DNA of 64,000 nucleotides from positions 182,062 through 246,061 of the forward strand of contig NZ_RJSF01000007.1 in the NCBI RefSeq assembly GCF_003725535.1, read 5' to 3'. Shown one piece after another: positions 16,467 to 25,776 of this stretch; positions within the stretch are counted from its first letter, which is position 1, and each line of letters starts with the position of its first letter. The translations under genes were made by a program, and so were the position numbers. This stretch comes from Nocardioides pocheonensis (lineage in GTDB: Bacteria; Actinomycetota; Actinomycetes; Propionibacteriales; Nocardioidaceae). Below the pieces are notes generated by a model. It saw only the letters and a list, made by a program, of their open reading frames with translations. It made no database searches and was not told the DNA's origin.

Positions 16467-18986
16467 TCAGATGTTCTCGCTGCCTCCGTCGGCAGCCACC
16501 TCGACGGGTGGCACGTCCGGCAGGACCGCCCGGGCGTTGCCCTTGAACGTGAACGCCGCGGTCGGGCCCTCGCCCTCCACGTCGACCACCACGATCTGGC
16601 CGGGGCCGACCTCGCCGTACAGCATCTTCTCGGCCAGGACGTCCTCGATCTCGCGCTGCACCGTGCGCCGCAGCGGACGCGCGCCGAGCACGGGATCGAA
16701 CCCGCGGGTGGCGAGCAGGTCCTTCGCGTTCTGGGTCAGCTCGATCGACATGTCGCGGTCCTTCAGCCGGAGCTCGACCGACGCGATCATGTTGTCGACC
16801 ATCGAGATGATCTGGTCCTTGGTGAGCGGCGGGAACACGATGATCTCGTCGACACGGTTGAGGAACTCGGGCCGGAAGTGCTGCTTGAGCTCCTCGGAGA
16901 CCTTGGCCTTCATCTTGTCGTAGGTGCCCTGGACGTCCGACGCGTTGCCGAAGCCCAGGCTCACGCCCTTGGAGATGTCGCGCGTGCCCAGGTTCGTGGT
17001 CATGATGATCACGGTGTTCTTGAAGTCGACCACGCGGCCCTGGCTGTCGGTCAGGCGACCTTCCTCCAGGATCTGCAGCAGGCTGTTGAAGATGTCCGGG
17101 TGGGCCTTCTCGACCTCGTCGAAGAGCACCACGGAGAACGGCTTGCGGCGCACCTTCTCGGTGAGCTGGCCGCCCTCCTCGTAGCCGACGTAGCCCGGAG
17201 GCGAGCCGAACAGCCGCGACACGGTGTGCTTCTCGGAGAACTCCGACATGTCGAGCTGGATCAGCGCGTCCTCGTCGCCGAACAGGAACTCGGCGAGGGT
17301 CTTGGACAGCCAGGTCTTCCCGACGCCCGAGGGGCCCGCGAAGATGAACGAGCCGCCGGGACGCTTCGGGTCCTTCAGGCCCGCACGCGTACGCCGGATC
17401 GCCCGGCTGAGCGCCTTGACGGCCTCCTCCTGGCCGATGACCCGCTTGTGCAGCTCGTCCTCCATCTTGAGCAGCCGGGTCGACTCCTCCTCGGAGAGCT
17501 TCACGATCGGGATGCCGGTGGCGACCGCGAGGACCTCGGCGATGAGCTCCTCGTCGACCTCCGCGACGACGTCCATGTCGCCCGCGCGCCACTGCTTCTC
17601 GCGCTCGGCCTTCGCCAGGATCAGCTGCTTCTCCTCGTCGCGCAGACGGGCTGCGGCCTCGAAGTCCTGACCGTCGATCGCGCCCTCCTTGCGGCGGCGC
17701 ACGTCGGCGATCTTGTCGTCGAACTCGCGCAGGTCGGGCGGCGCGGTCATGCGGCGGATCCGCAGGCGCGAGCCGGCCTCGTCGATCAGGTCGATCGCCT
17801 TGTCCGGCAGGAACCGGTCGGAGACGTAGCGGTCGGCCAGCGTCGCCGCCGAGACCAGGGCCTCGTCGGTGATCGTCACCCGGTGGTGCGCCTCGTAGCG
17901 GTCGCGCAGACCCTTGAGGATCTCGATCGTGTGCGCGATCGACGGCTCGGCGACCTGGATCGGCTGGAACCGGCGCTCGAGCGCGGCGTCCTTCTCCAGG
18001 TGCTTGCGGTACTCGTCGAGCGTGGTCGCGCCGATCGTCTGCAGCTCGCCGCGGGCCAGCATCGGCTTGAGGATGCTGGCTGCGTCGATCGCACCCTCGG
18101 CGGCACCCGCACCGACGAGCGTGTGCAGCTCGTCGATGAACAGGATGATGTCGCCGCGGGTCTTGATCTCCTTCAGGACCTTCTTCAGCCGCTCCTCGAA
18201 GTCACCGCGGTAGCGCGAGCCGGCGACCAGCGCACCGAGGTCGAGGGAGTAGATCTGCTTGTCCTTCAGGGTCTCGGGCACGTCGCCGCGCACGATCGCC
18301 TGGGCCAGACCCTCGACGCAGGCGGTCTTGCCGACGCCGGGCTCGCCGATGAGGACGGGGTTGTTCTTGGTACGGCGGGACAGCACCTGCATGACCCGCT
18401 CGATCTCCTTCTCGCGACCGATGACCGGGTCGAGCTTGCCCTCCTTGGCGGCCTGCGTGTAGTTGCGGCCGAACTGGTCGAGGACCAGGCTCGAGCTGGG
18501 CGCCGCCTCGGGCGCCGTGCCGGCGGTCTGCGCCTCCTTGCCCTGGTAGCCGCTCAGCAGCTGGATCACCTGCTGGCGGACCCGGTTGAGGTCGGCGCCG
18601 AGCTTCTGCAGCACCTGAGCAGCCACGCCCTCGCCCTCACGGATGAGGCCGAGGAGGATGTGCTCGGTGCCGATGTAGTTGTGGCCGAGCTGCAGCGCCT
18701 CGCGCAGGGACAGCTCGAGCACCTTCTTGGCACGCGGAGTGAAGGGGATGTGGCCGCTCGGAGCCTGCTGGCCCTGGCCGATGATCTCCTCCACCTGGGC
18801 GCGGACACCCTCGAGCGAGATGCCGAGGCTCTCCAGCGCCTTCGCCGCGATGCCGTCACCCTCGTGGATCAGGCCGAGCAGGATGTGCTCGGTGCCGATG
18901 TAGTTGTGCGAGAGCATGCGGGCCTCTTCCTGGGCCAGCACGACAACGCGTCGGGCACGGTCTGTGAACCGTTCGAACATGGGCAT
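16467..18986 (-). CDS. clpC: ATP-dependent Clp protease ATP-binding subunit ClpC
   Basis: AAA+ unfoldase that feeds ClpP; essential (ClpC1) in mycobacteria. 839 aa, full length: two N-domain repeats (1-145), AAA1 with Walker A GEPGVGKT at 214-221 and Walker B ILFIDE at 281-286, a UVR/middle coiled coil at about 425-465, AAA2 with Walker A GPSGVGKT at 551-558, and an LGF-type ClpP-docking tripeptide in VSLGFGN. The ATG has an AAGGAG ribosome site. A ClgR-type operator and -10 lie upstream. ClpP is not in the window. Confidence 0.98.
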   Translation of the reverse strand: MPMFERFTDRARRVVVLAQEEARMLSHNYIGTEHILLGLIHEGDGIAAKALESLGISLEGVRAQVEEIIGQGQQAPSGHIPFTPRAKKVLELSLREALQLGHNYIGTEHILLGLIREGEGVAAQVLQKLGADLNRVRQQVIQLLSGYQGKEAQTAGTAPEAAPSSSLVLDQFGRNYTQAAKEGKLDPVIGREKEIERVMQVLSRRTKNNPVLIGEPGVGKTACVEGLAQAIVRGDVPETLKDKQIYSLDLGALVAGSRYRGDFEERLKKVLKEIKTRGDIILFIDELHTLVGAGAAEGAIDAASILKPMLARGELQTIGATTLDEYRKHLEKDAALERRFQPIQVAEPSIAHTIEILKGLRDRYEAHHRVTITDEALVSAATLADRYVSDRFLPDKAIDLIDEAGSRLRIRRMTAPPDLREFDDKIADVRRRKEGAIDGQDFEAAARLRDEEKQLILAKAEREKQWRAGDMDVVAEVDEELIAEVLAVATGIPIVKLSEEESTRLLKMEDELHKRVIGQEEAVKALSRAIRRTRAGLKDPKRPGGSFIFAGPSGVGKTWLSKTLAEFLFGDEDALIQLDMSEFSEKHTVSRLFGSPPGYVGYEEGGQLTEKVRRKPFSVVLFDEVEKAHPDIFNSLLQILEEGRLTDSQGRVVDFKNTVIIMTTNLGTRDISKGVSLGFGNASDVQGTYDKMKAKVSEELKQHFRPEFLNRVDEIIVFPPLTKDQIISMVDNMIASVELRLKDRDMSIELTQNAKDLLATRGFDPVLGARPLRRTVQREIEDVLAEKMLYGEVGPGQIVVVDVEGEGPTAAFTFKGNARAVLPDVPPVEVAADGGSENI

Positions 18987-19049
18987 CGCTCCTTGGACTT
19001 CGCGGGTCGGGCAAGCGCACGTCCCGCACGCCGGATCAACCCTTACCCA

Positions 19050-19055
19050 ACCCTA
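19050..19055 (-). promoter_or_regulatory. Probable clpC -10 element
   Basis: TAGGGT on the minus strand, about 64 bases before the clpC ATG. It gives a 5' leader that carries the AAGGAG ribosome site. The ClgR box lies just upstream, across the -35 region. Confidence 0.5.
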
Positions 19056-19076
19056 CGTGTTCCGCGGAAAACGCGT

Positions 19077-19094
19077 CTTCGCTCTCAGCGAACA
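19077..19094 (-). promoter_or_regulatory. ClgR operator upstream of clpC
   Basis: On the minus strand TGTTCGCTGAGAGCGAAG fits every position of the ClgR consensus WNNWCGCYNANRGCGWWS as I recall it from Corynebacterium. The core TTCGCT-gag-AGCGAA is a perfect inverted repeat. The box overlaps the expected -35 of the clpC promoter, consistent with activation by ClgR. Confidence 0.7.
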
Positions 19095-19288
19095 GACGAG
19101 AGGTCGGTCTGCGCCGCGAGAAGCTCGGACCGCATCCGGTCGAGCTCCGCGCACAGGTACGGGTCGGTCATCACCAGGTACGCCAGCCCGCAGTCCTGCG
19201 GACCGGTCGCGCCGGGCACGCAGAGCCGGCAGGGCTCCCCCAGGCGGACCCGGCACGGCGCCTCGGACACCCAGCTGCGCTCGTCCAT
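19085..19288 (-). CDS. Small conserved cysteine-containing protein (DUF6767-like)
   Basis: 67 aa with a Cys-x2-Cys pair (EPCRLCVPG) and further cysteines (APCRV, PQDCGLAYLV, PYLCAEL), then a short helix (LDRMRSELLAAQTDL). The ATG at 19288 has an AGGAGGT ribosome site seven bases away, which supports it as a real gene despite its size. I think it belongs to DUF6767, but that label is from memory. Lies upstream of clpC on the same strand; its stop overlaps the ClgR operator. Confidence 0.72.
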   Translation of the reverse strand: MDERSWVSEAPCRVRLGEPCRLCVPGATGPQDCGLAYLVMTDPYLCAELDRMRSELLAAQTDLSSVR

Positions 19289-19387
19289 CGGCGACCTCCT
19301 GGCCCCGGAGATGATCCTCCAGCCTAGGAGCGCGACGGCGCCGGCGGCAGGGACGTTGGTCCCGGCGCCGACCGACGACGGTCCGGC

Positions 19388-20041
19388 TCAGCCACCGGGC
19401 TGCACCAGGCCCTGCTCGTAGGCGAAGACCACCGCCTGGATCCGGTCACGCAGCCCGAGCTTGCGCAGCACCTCGGCGACGTGCGACTTCACCGTCTCGG
19501 TGGCGATGAACAGCTCGGCCGCGATCTCCGCGTTGGAGCGGCCCCGGGCGAGCTGGTGGAGCACCTCGGTCTCCCGTGGGCTGAGCCCGTCGAGGGCCGG
19601 CGACGCGGGAGCGGGCGCCGTACGCCGGGACGCGAAGTCGGCCACCAGCCGACGGCTGACCGCCGGCCCGAGCAGCATCGAGCCCTCGGCCACCAGCCGG
19701 ACTCCGTCGACCAGCCGGTCGGCGGTGACGTCCTTGAGCAGGAACCCGCTCGCCCCGGCCCGGATCGCGTCGTAGACGTAGGCGTCGAGGTCGAAGGTGG
19801 TCAGGATCAGCACGCGGGTGTCGTGGTCGCGGGTGATCAGCCGGGTCGCCTCGATGCCGTCCAGCACCGGCATCCGCACGTCGACCAGCGCCACGTCGGG
19901 GCGGTGCTGCTCGACCAGGCTGACCAGCTCGCGGCCGTTCGCCGCCGTGCCGACCACGTCGAGGTCGGGCTGGGCGGCGAGGAGGGCGGCGAAGCCGGCG
20001 CAGATCACGGGCTGGTCGTCGGCGACGACGACCGTAGTCAC
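19388..20041 (-). CDS. NarL/LuxR-type response regulator
   Basis: 217 aa: receiver domain with the acidic pair D8-D9, phospho-acceptor Asp54 (VALVDVRMPV) and the switch Thr/Lys (LILTTF, GFLLKD), then a LuxR helix-turn-helix (LSPRETEVLHQLARG, NAEIAAELFIATETVKSHV) at about 150-205. The ATG overlaps the stop of the histidine kinase gene (ATGA), so the two form a cognate pair. The signal and regulon are unknown. Confidence 0.94.
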   Translation of the reverse strand: MTTVVVADDQPVICAGFAALLAAQPDLDVVGTAANGRELVSLVEQHRPDVALVDVRMPVLDGIEATRLITRDHDTRVLILTTFDLDAYVYDAIRAGASGFLLKDVTADRLVDGVRLVAEGSMLLGPAVSRRLVADFASRRTAPAPASPALDGLSPRETEVLHQLARGRSNAEIAAELFIATETVKSHVAEVLRKLGLRDRIQAVVFAYEQGLVQPGG

Positions 20042-21288
20042 GCAGCCCCCTCGGCGAGGCCACGCGGCAGGATCGCCTCCACCACGAAGTGGTCGCCGAC
20101 CGGACCGGCCAGGAGGCGGCCACCCAGGGCCTCGACCCGCTCCCGCATGCCCACGATGCCCTGGCCGGCGCTGCTCGTCGTCGCCGACGGCCCCAGCGGG
20201 GTGGACACCTGGACGGTCAGCAGCTGACTGGTGGCCTCGAGGTCGAGGGTCACCCGTGCGCCGGGTGCGTGCTTGCGGGCGTTGGTCAGCGCCTCCTGGA
20301 CGACCCGGTAGGCGGCGTACCCGGCGGACGGTGCGACCTCGGCCGTGGTGTCGCCGACCATCTCGATGTCCACGCCGGCCGACCGGGTGCGCTCCACCAG
20401 CGCCGCGATGTCCGACCAGGTCGGCTGCGGGGAGCGCTCTGCGTCCCCGGAGCGGCCCAGGATGCCGAGCACCCCGCGGAGCTCGTCGAGCGCGAGCCGG
20501 GCGTCCGCCGCGATGTCGCCGAGCACACCTCGGGCCTGGTCGCCCAGCTCGGGGTTGGTGTACGGCGCGGTCTCGGCCCGCACCGCGATGAGGGAGACGT
20601 GGTGGGCGACGACGTCGTGCAGGTCACGGGCCAGGCGAGCGCGCTCGGCCACGACCGCGGCCTGCTGCTCGACCTCGCCGGACCGCGCGGCCAACGACCG
20701 GCGCTCGAGCTCGCGTTCGGCGGAGCGACGGAGAACCCATGCTCCGGCGAGGGTGACCGCGACCGCGAGCAGGTAGAGGAGCAGCATCCCCATCTGGGCC
20801 TCGTGGTCCATCGACCGCTGCTCGATGTAGGACCGGAAGGGCGCCGCCATCGAGCCGTCCGAGCCCACCCAGACGAGAATCACCGCCGCGGCGACGGCCG
20901 CCGCGACCACCGTCGCTCGGGCGTCTCGCCAGCTTGCGCTGACGGCGACCGCGAGCAACGCGGCGAAGACGCCGAAGTGCAGCGAGCCACCGTCGACGAG
21001 GGTGGGCACCGCGGGCAGCAGCGCCAGGGCGATCCCCAGACCGGGCCAGCGAAGCGCGAGCCAGGGGGCAGCCCCGATGGCCGACCCGATGGCCGCACCG
21101 AAGCCCACCATCAGCACCATCCCGTAGCCGAACACCTGCGGGCCGAGCCCCTCGGCGAGCTGTCGGGCGAACCACGGGGTCCACCAGGCGGTGGCGTAGC
21201 AGACCAGCACCACGAGACTGCCCAGCGCGGCAGCCACCCAGTAGCCGGCGGGGATCGGCCGGTCGTTGCGCACCCAGAGATCGTTCAT
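20038..21288 (-). CDS. Two-component sensor histidine kinase (HisKA_3 type)
   Basis: 416-aa membrane kinase of the NarX/DesK-like group common in actinobacteria. About five to six membrane spans cover residues 15-190, followed by the dimerisation helix with His224 in ARLARDLHDVVAHHVSLIAV and a C-terminal HATPase domain (VQEALTNARKHAPGA, GQGIVGMRERVEALGG). There is no extracytoplasmic sensor domain, so it probably senses through the membrane. The ATG at 21286-21288 precedes the first span. Confidence 0.93.
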   Translation of the reverse strand: MNDLWVRNDRPIPAGYWVAAALGSLVVLVCYATAWWTPWFARQLAEGLGPQVFGYGMVLMVGFGAAIGSAIGAAPWLALRWPGLGIALALLPAVPTLVDGGSLHFGVFAALLAVAVSASWRDARATVVAAAVAAAVILVWVGSDGSMAAPFRSYIEQRSMDHEAQMGMLLLYLLAVAVTLAGAWVLRRSAERELERRSLAARSGEVEQQAAVVAERARLARDLHDVVAHHVSLIAVRAETAPYTNPELGDQARGVLGDIAADARLALDELRGVLGILGRSGDAERSPQPTWSDIAALVERTRSAGVDIEMVGDTTAEVAPSAGYAAYRVVQEALTNARKHAPGARVTLDLEATSQLLTVQVSTPLGPSATTSSAGQGIVGMRERVEALGGRLLAGPVGDHFVVEAILPRGLAEGAA

Positions 21289-21344
21289 GCCGAGAATGCT
21301 CCGGCCCGGAGCGGCTGCCCCACCACCCCCGCCAGGGCGAGATC

Positions 21345-21370
21345 GGTGGTCCCCCACGAGGGGGACCGCC
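21345..21370 (-). terminator. lsr2 terminator
   Basis: Hairpin with 11-bp arms (GGTGGTCCCCC / GGGGGACCGCC, one G-T wobble) and a 4-base loop, immediately after the lsr2 stop. It separates lsr2 from the kinase gene downstream. Confidence 0.75.
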
Positions 21371-21373
21371 CTC

Positions 21374-21691
21374 TCAGTGGGCGGCGACGTAGGCCTCGCG
21401 GACCTCCGAGGAGACCCGCCCGCGGTCGGGCACGTCGAAGCCGTTGTCACGCGCCCAGGCGCGGATGTCGGCGGGGCTCGGACCGGAGGCGGCACCGCGG
21501 CCACCGCGTCGGCGCCCCGCGGCCCGGCGGGCGTGACCGACGTACGGCGCCAGCGCGTCGCGGAGCTTGCCGGCGTTCTTGGCGTTCAGGTCGATCTCGT
21601 ACTCCTTGCCGTCGAGGGCGAAGGTCACGGTCTCCTCGGCGGGAGTGCCGTCGATGTCGTCGACCAGGACGATGTTCACCTGCTGCGCCAT
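21374..21691 (-). CDS. lsr2: Lsr2-type nucleoid-associated protein
   Basis: Actinobacterial H-NS analogue that bridges AT-rich DNA and silences foreign genes. 105 aa: N-terminal dimerisation strands (MAQQVNIVLVDDIDGTPAEET), a basic linker (ARRAAGRRRGGRG) and the C-terminal DNA-binding domain (DIRAWARDNGFDVPDRGRVS) with the minor-groove RGR hook at 90-92. Located between clpC and lysS, as in mycobacteria. A TAATCT at 21741-21746 is a plausible -10 with a leader of about 43 bases. Confidence 0.96.
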   Translation of the reverse strand: MAQQVNIVLVDDIDGTPAEETVTFALDGKEYEIDLNAKNAGKLRDALAPYVGHARRAAGRRRGGRGAASGPSPADIRAWARDNGFDVPDRGRVSSEVREAYVAAH

Positions 21692-21740
21692 GGGTCACCC
21701 ATTTCTCGGGATTTCGGCTCGGACAATTCCGGACGCATCA

Positions 21741-21746
21741 AGATTA
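21741..21746 (-). promoter_or_regulatory. Possible lsr2 -10 element
   Basis: TAATCT on the minus strand, between the lysS stop and lsr2, about 50 bases before the lsr2 ATG. Confidence 0.4.
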
Positions 21747-21766
21747 GCGCAGGAATGCAGCAGAAA

Positions 21767-23293
21767 TCATTCCGGCCGGAGCAACGGAAAGAGAATCGTC
21801 TCGCGGATACCTGCGCCGGTGAGCAGCATGATCAGCCGATCCACGCCCATGCCCATGCCGCCTGCGGGCGGCATTCCGTACTCCATCGCCTTGAGGAAGA
21901 CCTCGTCGAGCTCCATCGCCTCCGGGTCGCCCGCCGCGGCCAGCAGCGACTGCGCGGTCAGGCGTTCCCGCTGCACCACCGGGTCGTTGAGCTCGGAGTA
22001 CGCCGGTGCGAGCTCGACGCCGTTGATGATGAGGTCCCACGCCTCGTTCACGCCATTCTTCGAACGGTGCGCCTTGGCCAGCGGTTTGACCGCAGCGGGG
22101 TAATCCATCACGAAAGTCGGCTGGATCAGGGAATCCTCGACGAGCTGCTCGAACAGCTCCACGACGATCTCCTCGGCGCCCCATTTCGGCTGCAGCTCCA
22201 CGGAACGCGCATCGGCGTACTTGCGCAGGGTTTCCGCCGGCGTCTCGACGGTGATCTCCTCACCGACCGCGACGGAGACGAGGTCGAAGATCGGCGCCTG
22301 GCGCCACTCGGCCTCCAGGTCGATCTCGCTGCCGTCCCGGGCCGGTACGACGGTGCGGCCCACCGCTCGCGCCGCGTCGATCACGAGTCGGCGGGTCAGC
22401 TCCATCATCGTGAACTGGTCGCCGTAGGCCTGGTAGGCCTCGAGCATCGAGAACTCCGCCGCGTGGGTGGAGTCCAGGCCCTCGTTGCGGAACGTGCGGC
22501 CGATCTCGTAGACCTTGTCGACCCCGCCGATCATCGCGCGCTTGAGGTCGAGCTCGAGGGCGATCCGCAGCAGCATGTCCTGGTCGAGCGCGTTGAGGTG
22601 GGTGCGGAACGGCCGGGCCGCGGCGCCGCCGTTGGTCAGCTGGAGGATCGGCGTCTCGACCTCCAGGTAGCCCAGGTCGTGCAGCGTCTCGCGCAGGCTG
22701 CGCAGCACCGCCGCCTTGGTGCGGACCATCTCCCGCGGCTCGGGGCGGATCATCATGTCGACGTACCGCAGCCGGATCCGGGCCTCGTCGGAGAGCGGCT
22801 TGTGCTCGTTGGGCAGCGGTCGCAGGGTCTTCGCGGCCATCTGCCAGGCGGACGCCTGCACCGAGAGCTCACCGCGGCGGCTGGTGACCACCTCGCCCGT
22901 GACCGCGATCAGGTCGCCGAGGTCCACCAGCGCCTTGAAGTCCGCCAGCGACTCCTCACCGAGGTCAGCCAGGGACAGCATCACCTGGATCTCGCTGCCG
23001 TCGCCCTCGCGCAGCCGCACGAAGCAGAGCTTGCCGGTGTTGCGCAGGAAGATCACCCGGCCGGCGATCGAGACGACCTCGCCGGTGTGCGTGTCCGGCT
23101 CGAGCTCACCGGCCTCGAGCGCGGGGTCGTAGCGTTCGCGGATCTCCTTGACCGTGTGGGTCCGCTCGACCACCGTCGGGTACGCCGGGCGTCCCGCCTC
23201 GAGCATCCGCGCCCGCTTCTCCCGGCGGACCTGCATCTGCTCGGGCAGGTCGGCGTCGGCGTCGATCGCCGGGGGTGCGGGCACGTCGGTCAT
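21767..23293 (-). CDS. lysS: Lysyl-tRNA synthetase, class II
   Basis: Charges tRNA-Lys. 508 aa: N-terminal OB-fold anticodon domain (EVVSIAGRVIFLRNTGKLCFV) and class II core with motif 1 (LRETLHDLGYLEVETPIL), motif 2 (VYEIGRTFRNEGLDSTH) and motif 3 near the C-terminus (GGMGMGVDRLIMLLTG). The ATG at 23291-23293 is chosen because a TAGCCT -10 lies exactly seven bases upstream; a start 63 bases earlier would cross that promoter. No lysX-type membrane domain is fused. Confidence 0.97.
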   Translation of the reverse strand: MTDVPAPPAIDADADLPEQMQVRREKRARMLEAGRPAYPTVVERTHTVKEIRERYDPALEAGELEPDTHTGEVVSIAGRVIFLRNTGKLCFVRLREGDGSEIQVMLSLADLGEESLADFKALVDLGDLIAVTGEVVTSRRGELSVQASAWQMAAKTLRPLPNEHKPLSDEARIRLRYVDMMIRPEPREMVRTKAAVLRSLRETLHDLGYLEVETPILQLTNGGAAARPFRTHLNALDQDMLLRIALELDLKRAMIGGVDKVYEIGRTFRNEGLDSTHAAEFSMLEAYQAYGDQFTMMELTRRLVIDAARAVGRTVVPARDGSEIDLEAEWRQAPIFDLVSVAVGEEITVETPAETLRKYADARSVELQPKWGAEEIVVELFEQLVEDSLIQPTFVMDYPAAVKPLAKAHRSKNGVNEAWDLIINGVELAPAYSELNDPVVQRERLTAQSLLAAAGDPEAMELDEVFLKAMEYGMPPAGGMGMGVDRLIMLLTGAGIRETILFPLLRPE

Positions 23294-23300
23294 GGCGCCA

Positions 23301-23306
23301 AGGCTA
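23301..23306 (-). promoter_or_regulatory. -10 element of lysS, leaderless spacing
   Basis: TAGCCT on the minus strand, seven bases before the ATG at 23293; there is no ribosome site. Confidence 0.6.
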
Positions 23307-23369
23307 TCGAGGCCGGTGAGCCCGAAGATGGGCGCGTCCGAGGGGTGCCTGAACACCCCGCCTCGGTGT

Positions 23370-23375
23370 TAGCGT
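23370..23375 (+). promoter_or_regulatory. Probable -10 element of the S53 peptidase gene
   Basis: TAGCGT about 60 bases before the ATG at 23435. The leader carries a GGAGGT ribosome site. Confidence 0.45.
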
Positions 23376-23434
23376 CCGAACGCAGCGCCGCTTCCCACCC
23401 ATGGGAGTCGCGCCTTCACCTCGGAGGTCGAGCT

Positions 23435-24919
23435 ATGCACAGTTCCACCGTCCGTCGCGCCACCGGAGCGCTCTTCGCCCTCACCCTGGGCGCGCTCTCC
23501 CTCAACGCGGCGACCACCACCCCGACGGCCGCCCACGGCGTCCTGATGCACCCGACGGCGTCGGACTACGTCCAGGTCTCCAGCTCGGAGACGCCACCCA
23601 CGGAGGCGCAGTGCTTCTCCGTGGGACGACGGTGCTTCACGCCGCAGTCCACCCGCGCGGCGTACAACGTCAACCCGCTGTACGCGGACGGCTTCGACGG
23701 CACCGGCACCACCATCGCGGTCGTCGACAGCTACGGCAGCGACACCATGGCCCACGACCTGCACGTCTACGACCAGGCCTTCGGCCTGCCGGCGATGTGC
23801 GGCGAGGAGGGCGTCACCTGCGCTCCGGGCATGCCGACCTTCAGCCAGTTCCACTTCCAGGGATCGCCGGCCACCAAGGCCCAGCCCGGCAAGGGCACCC
23901 ACCAGGAGGACAAGTCCGCCTGGGCGCTCGAGGTGGCCCTCGACGTCGAGACCGCGCACGCGATGGCTCCCGGGGCCAACATCCTGCTGGTGACCACGCC
24001 GACCGCCGAGACCCTGGGCGTCCAGGGCTTCCCGGACATGATCAACGCCGAGCAGTACGTCATCGACCACCACATGGCCGACGTGATCTCGCAGAGCTTC
24101 GCCTCCGCGGAGGACGCCTTCGGCAGCAAGCAGTCCCTCCTCAACCTGCGGCACGCCTACATCTCCGCTCAGCAGGCCGGCATCACGGTGCTGGGCTCGT
24201 CGGGTGACGGCGGCTCCGCCAACGGCGGCAAGTCCCCGGTCGGCAAGGGCGGCTCGACGTTCCCGTACCCGACCGTGGAGTGGCCGGCGTCCGACCCGCT
24301 GGTGACCGGCGTCGGTGGCACCTACCTGTGCACCGACCCGACCAACACCACGAGCCGCGTCGTCGACAGCGCCGACCCGCCGGCCAAGTGCCAGGCGAAC
24401 CCCGGCCAGGCGGAGGTCGGCTGGACCTTCTCCGGAGGCGGCTTCAGCCACGTGTTCGGCAAGCCCGGCTACCAGGACCCGCTCCCGGCCGGCAGCACGG
24501 CGATCGGCACGATGCGCGGTGTCCCGGACATCGCGCTGCAGGCGAGCGCCGGCACCGGCGCCCTGGTGTACCTGAGCCTGCCGCCGGACGGCCAGAGCGG
24601 CCTGATCTGCGGCAGTGCCCCGTGCAGCACCGGGTGGTACGACATCGGTGGCACGTCGCTGGCCTGCCCGGAGTGGGCCGGCCTGGTCGCCATCGCGGAC
24701 CAGATCGCCGGTCACGACCTCGGCCTGATCAACCCGCGGCTGTACGAGCTGGCGTCCAACCCGACGTCGTACGCGAACGACTTCTACGACATCACGGTGG
24801 GCAACAACACCGCCGACCCGAACGTCACCGGTTACCCGGCGACCACCGGGTGGGACCCGGTGACCGGCCTCGGTACGCCGAACGCGGCGGCCCTGCTGCC
24901 GGCCCTGGCCGCAGGCTAG
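23435..24919 (+). CDS. Secreted S53 (sedolisin-type) serine peptidase without a propeptide
   Basis: 494 aa with a Sec signal peptide (basic TVRRAT, hydrophobic core, cleavage near Ala33). The catalytic set of sedolisins is visible: Glu166 and Asp170 in ALEVALD, oxyanion Asp258 in SSGDGG and nucleophile Ser408 in GGTSLACP. The calcium site is NDFYDITVGNN at 449-458. It lacks the roughly 180-residue activation prodomain usual for the family; only about 45 residues separate the signal from the mature-like domain. The ribosome site is GGAGGT. It probably acts on external protein; the substrate is unknown. Confidence 0.88.
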   Translation: MHSSTVRRATGALFALTLGALSLNAATTTPTAAHGVLMHPTASDYVQVSSSETPPTEAQCFSVGRRCFTPQSTRAAYNVNPLYADGFDGTGTTIAVVDSYGSDTMAHDLHVYDQAFGLPAMCGEEGVTCAPGMPTFSQFHFQGSPATKAQPGKGTHQEDKSAWALEVALDVETAHAMAPGANILLVTTPTAETLGVQGFPDMINAEQYVIDHHMADVISQSFASAEDAFGSKQSLLNLRHAYISAQQAGITVLGSSGDGGSANGGKSPVGKGGSTFPYPTVEWPASDPLVTGVGGTYLCTDPTNTTSRVVDSADPPAKCQANPGQAEVGWTFSGGGFSHVFGKPGYQDPLPAGSTAIGTMRGVPDIALQASAGTGALVYLSLPPDGQSGLICGSAPCSTGWYDIGGTSLACPEWAGLVAIADQIAGHDLGLINPRLYELASNPTSYANDFYDITVGNNTADPNVTGYPATTGWDPVTGLGTPNAAALLPALAAG

Positions 24920-24933
24920 CCCCGGCCCAGCAC

Positions 24934-24974
24934 GGAGCCGGGAGCCGTCACCACGGGTGGCGGCTCCCGGCTCC
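24934..24974. terminator. Bidirectional terminator between the S53 peptidase and coaX
   Basis: 19-bp stem with one G-T wobble (GGAGCCGGGAGCC... / ...GGCTCCCGGCTCC) and a 3-base loop, lying between two convergent genes, 14 bases after the peptidase stop and 12 before the coaX stop. Confidence 0.85.
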
Positions 24975-24986
24975 TCTGTTCACGGG

Positions 24987-25769
24987 TCAGGTGTTCCGGG
25001 CGAAGACCAGCTCCAGGCCGCGGAGCGTGAGCCAGGGCTGGTGGTCGGTGATCGAGCGGCACTCGTCGACCACCACGGGCGCGAGCCCTCCGGTGGCGAT
25101 GACGTTGACCGACGCCGGCTCGACGCCGAGCTCGTCGATGATCCGCTCGACGATCCCGTCGACCTGGCTGGCGAAGCCGAACACCATGCCCGACTGCACC
25201 GCCTCGACGGTGTTCTTGGCGATCACCGACCGCGGCCGGAGCAGCTCGACCTTGCGCAGCTGCGCGCCACGGCGGCCGAGCGCCTCGAGCGAGATGTCGA
25301 TGCCCGGCGAGATCGCGCCGCCGATGTACTCGCCGCGCGGGCTGACCACGTCGAAGGTGGTGGCGGTCCCGAAGTCGACGACGACGGCCGGCCCGTCGTA
25401 CAGGGTCGCGGCGGCCAGCGCGTTGACGACCCGGTCGGCGCCGACCTCGCGCGGGTTGTCCATCAGCACGGGTACGCCGGTGCGCACCCCGGTCTCGACG
25501 ACGACCGACGGCACCGCCGCGAAGTGACGGGCGAGCATGTCGCGCCACTCGTGCAGCACCGACGGCACCGTCGAGCACACCGAGATGCCGGTGACCATGC
25601 CGATCTCGCTGCGCGGGCTCTGGTTGATCAGGCCGCGGATCAACACGTTCCACTCGTCGGCGGTGCGGCTCTCGAGCGTGGCGACGCGCCAGTGGTCGAG
25701 CACGTCCCCGTCGTCGAGGAGACCGAGCGTCGTGTGGGAGTTCCCGATGTCGGCGCACAGCAGGCTCAC
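24987..25769 (-). CDS. coaX: Type III pantothenate kinase
   Basis: First committed step of CoA synthesis from pantothenate. 260 aa, ASKHA fold: phosphate motif CADIGNSHTTLG at 5-16, the pantothenate motif with GADRVVNALAA, DFGTATTFDVV, and GGAISPGIDIS. The GTG start at 25767-25769 follows the nadC stop by 7 bp. Last gene of the DUF2520-panC-panD-nadB-nadC-coaX operon. In mycobacteria coaX follows panD directly; here the two NAD genes are interposed. Confidence 0.95.
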   Translation of the reverse strand: MSLLCADIGNSHTTLGLLDDGDVLDHWRVATLESRTADEWNVLIRGLINQSPRSEIGMVTGISVCSTVPSVLHEWRDMLARHFAAVPSVVVETGVRTGVPVLMDNPREVGADRVVNALAAATLYDGPAVVVDFGTATTFDVVSPRGEYIGGAISPGIDISLEALGRRGAQLRKVELLRPRSVIAKNTVEAVQSGMVFGFASQVDGIVERIIDELGVEPASVNVIATGGLAPVVVDECRSITDHQPWLTLRGLELVFARNT

Positions 25770-25776
25770 AGGACCC

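Noticed and set aside
16236..19421. 1061-codon open frame on the plus strand opposite clpC
   Set aside because: Antisense shadow of clpC in high-GC DNA; composition is repetitive Leu/Gly/His/Arg and no ribosome site or family motif is present.
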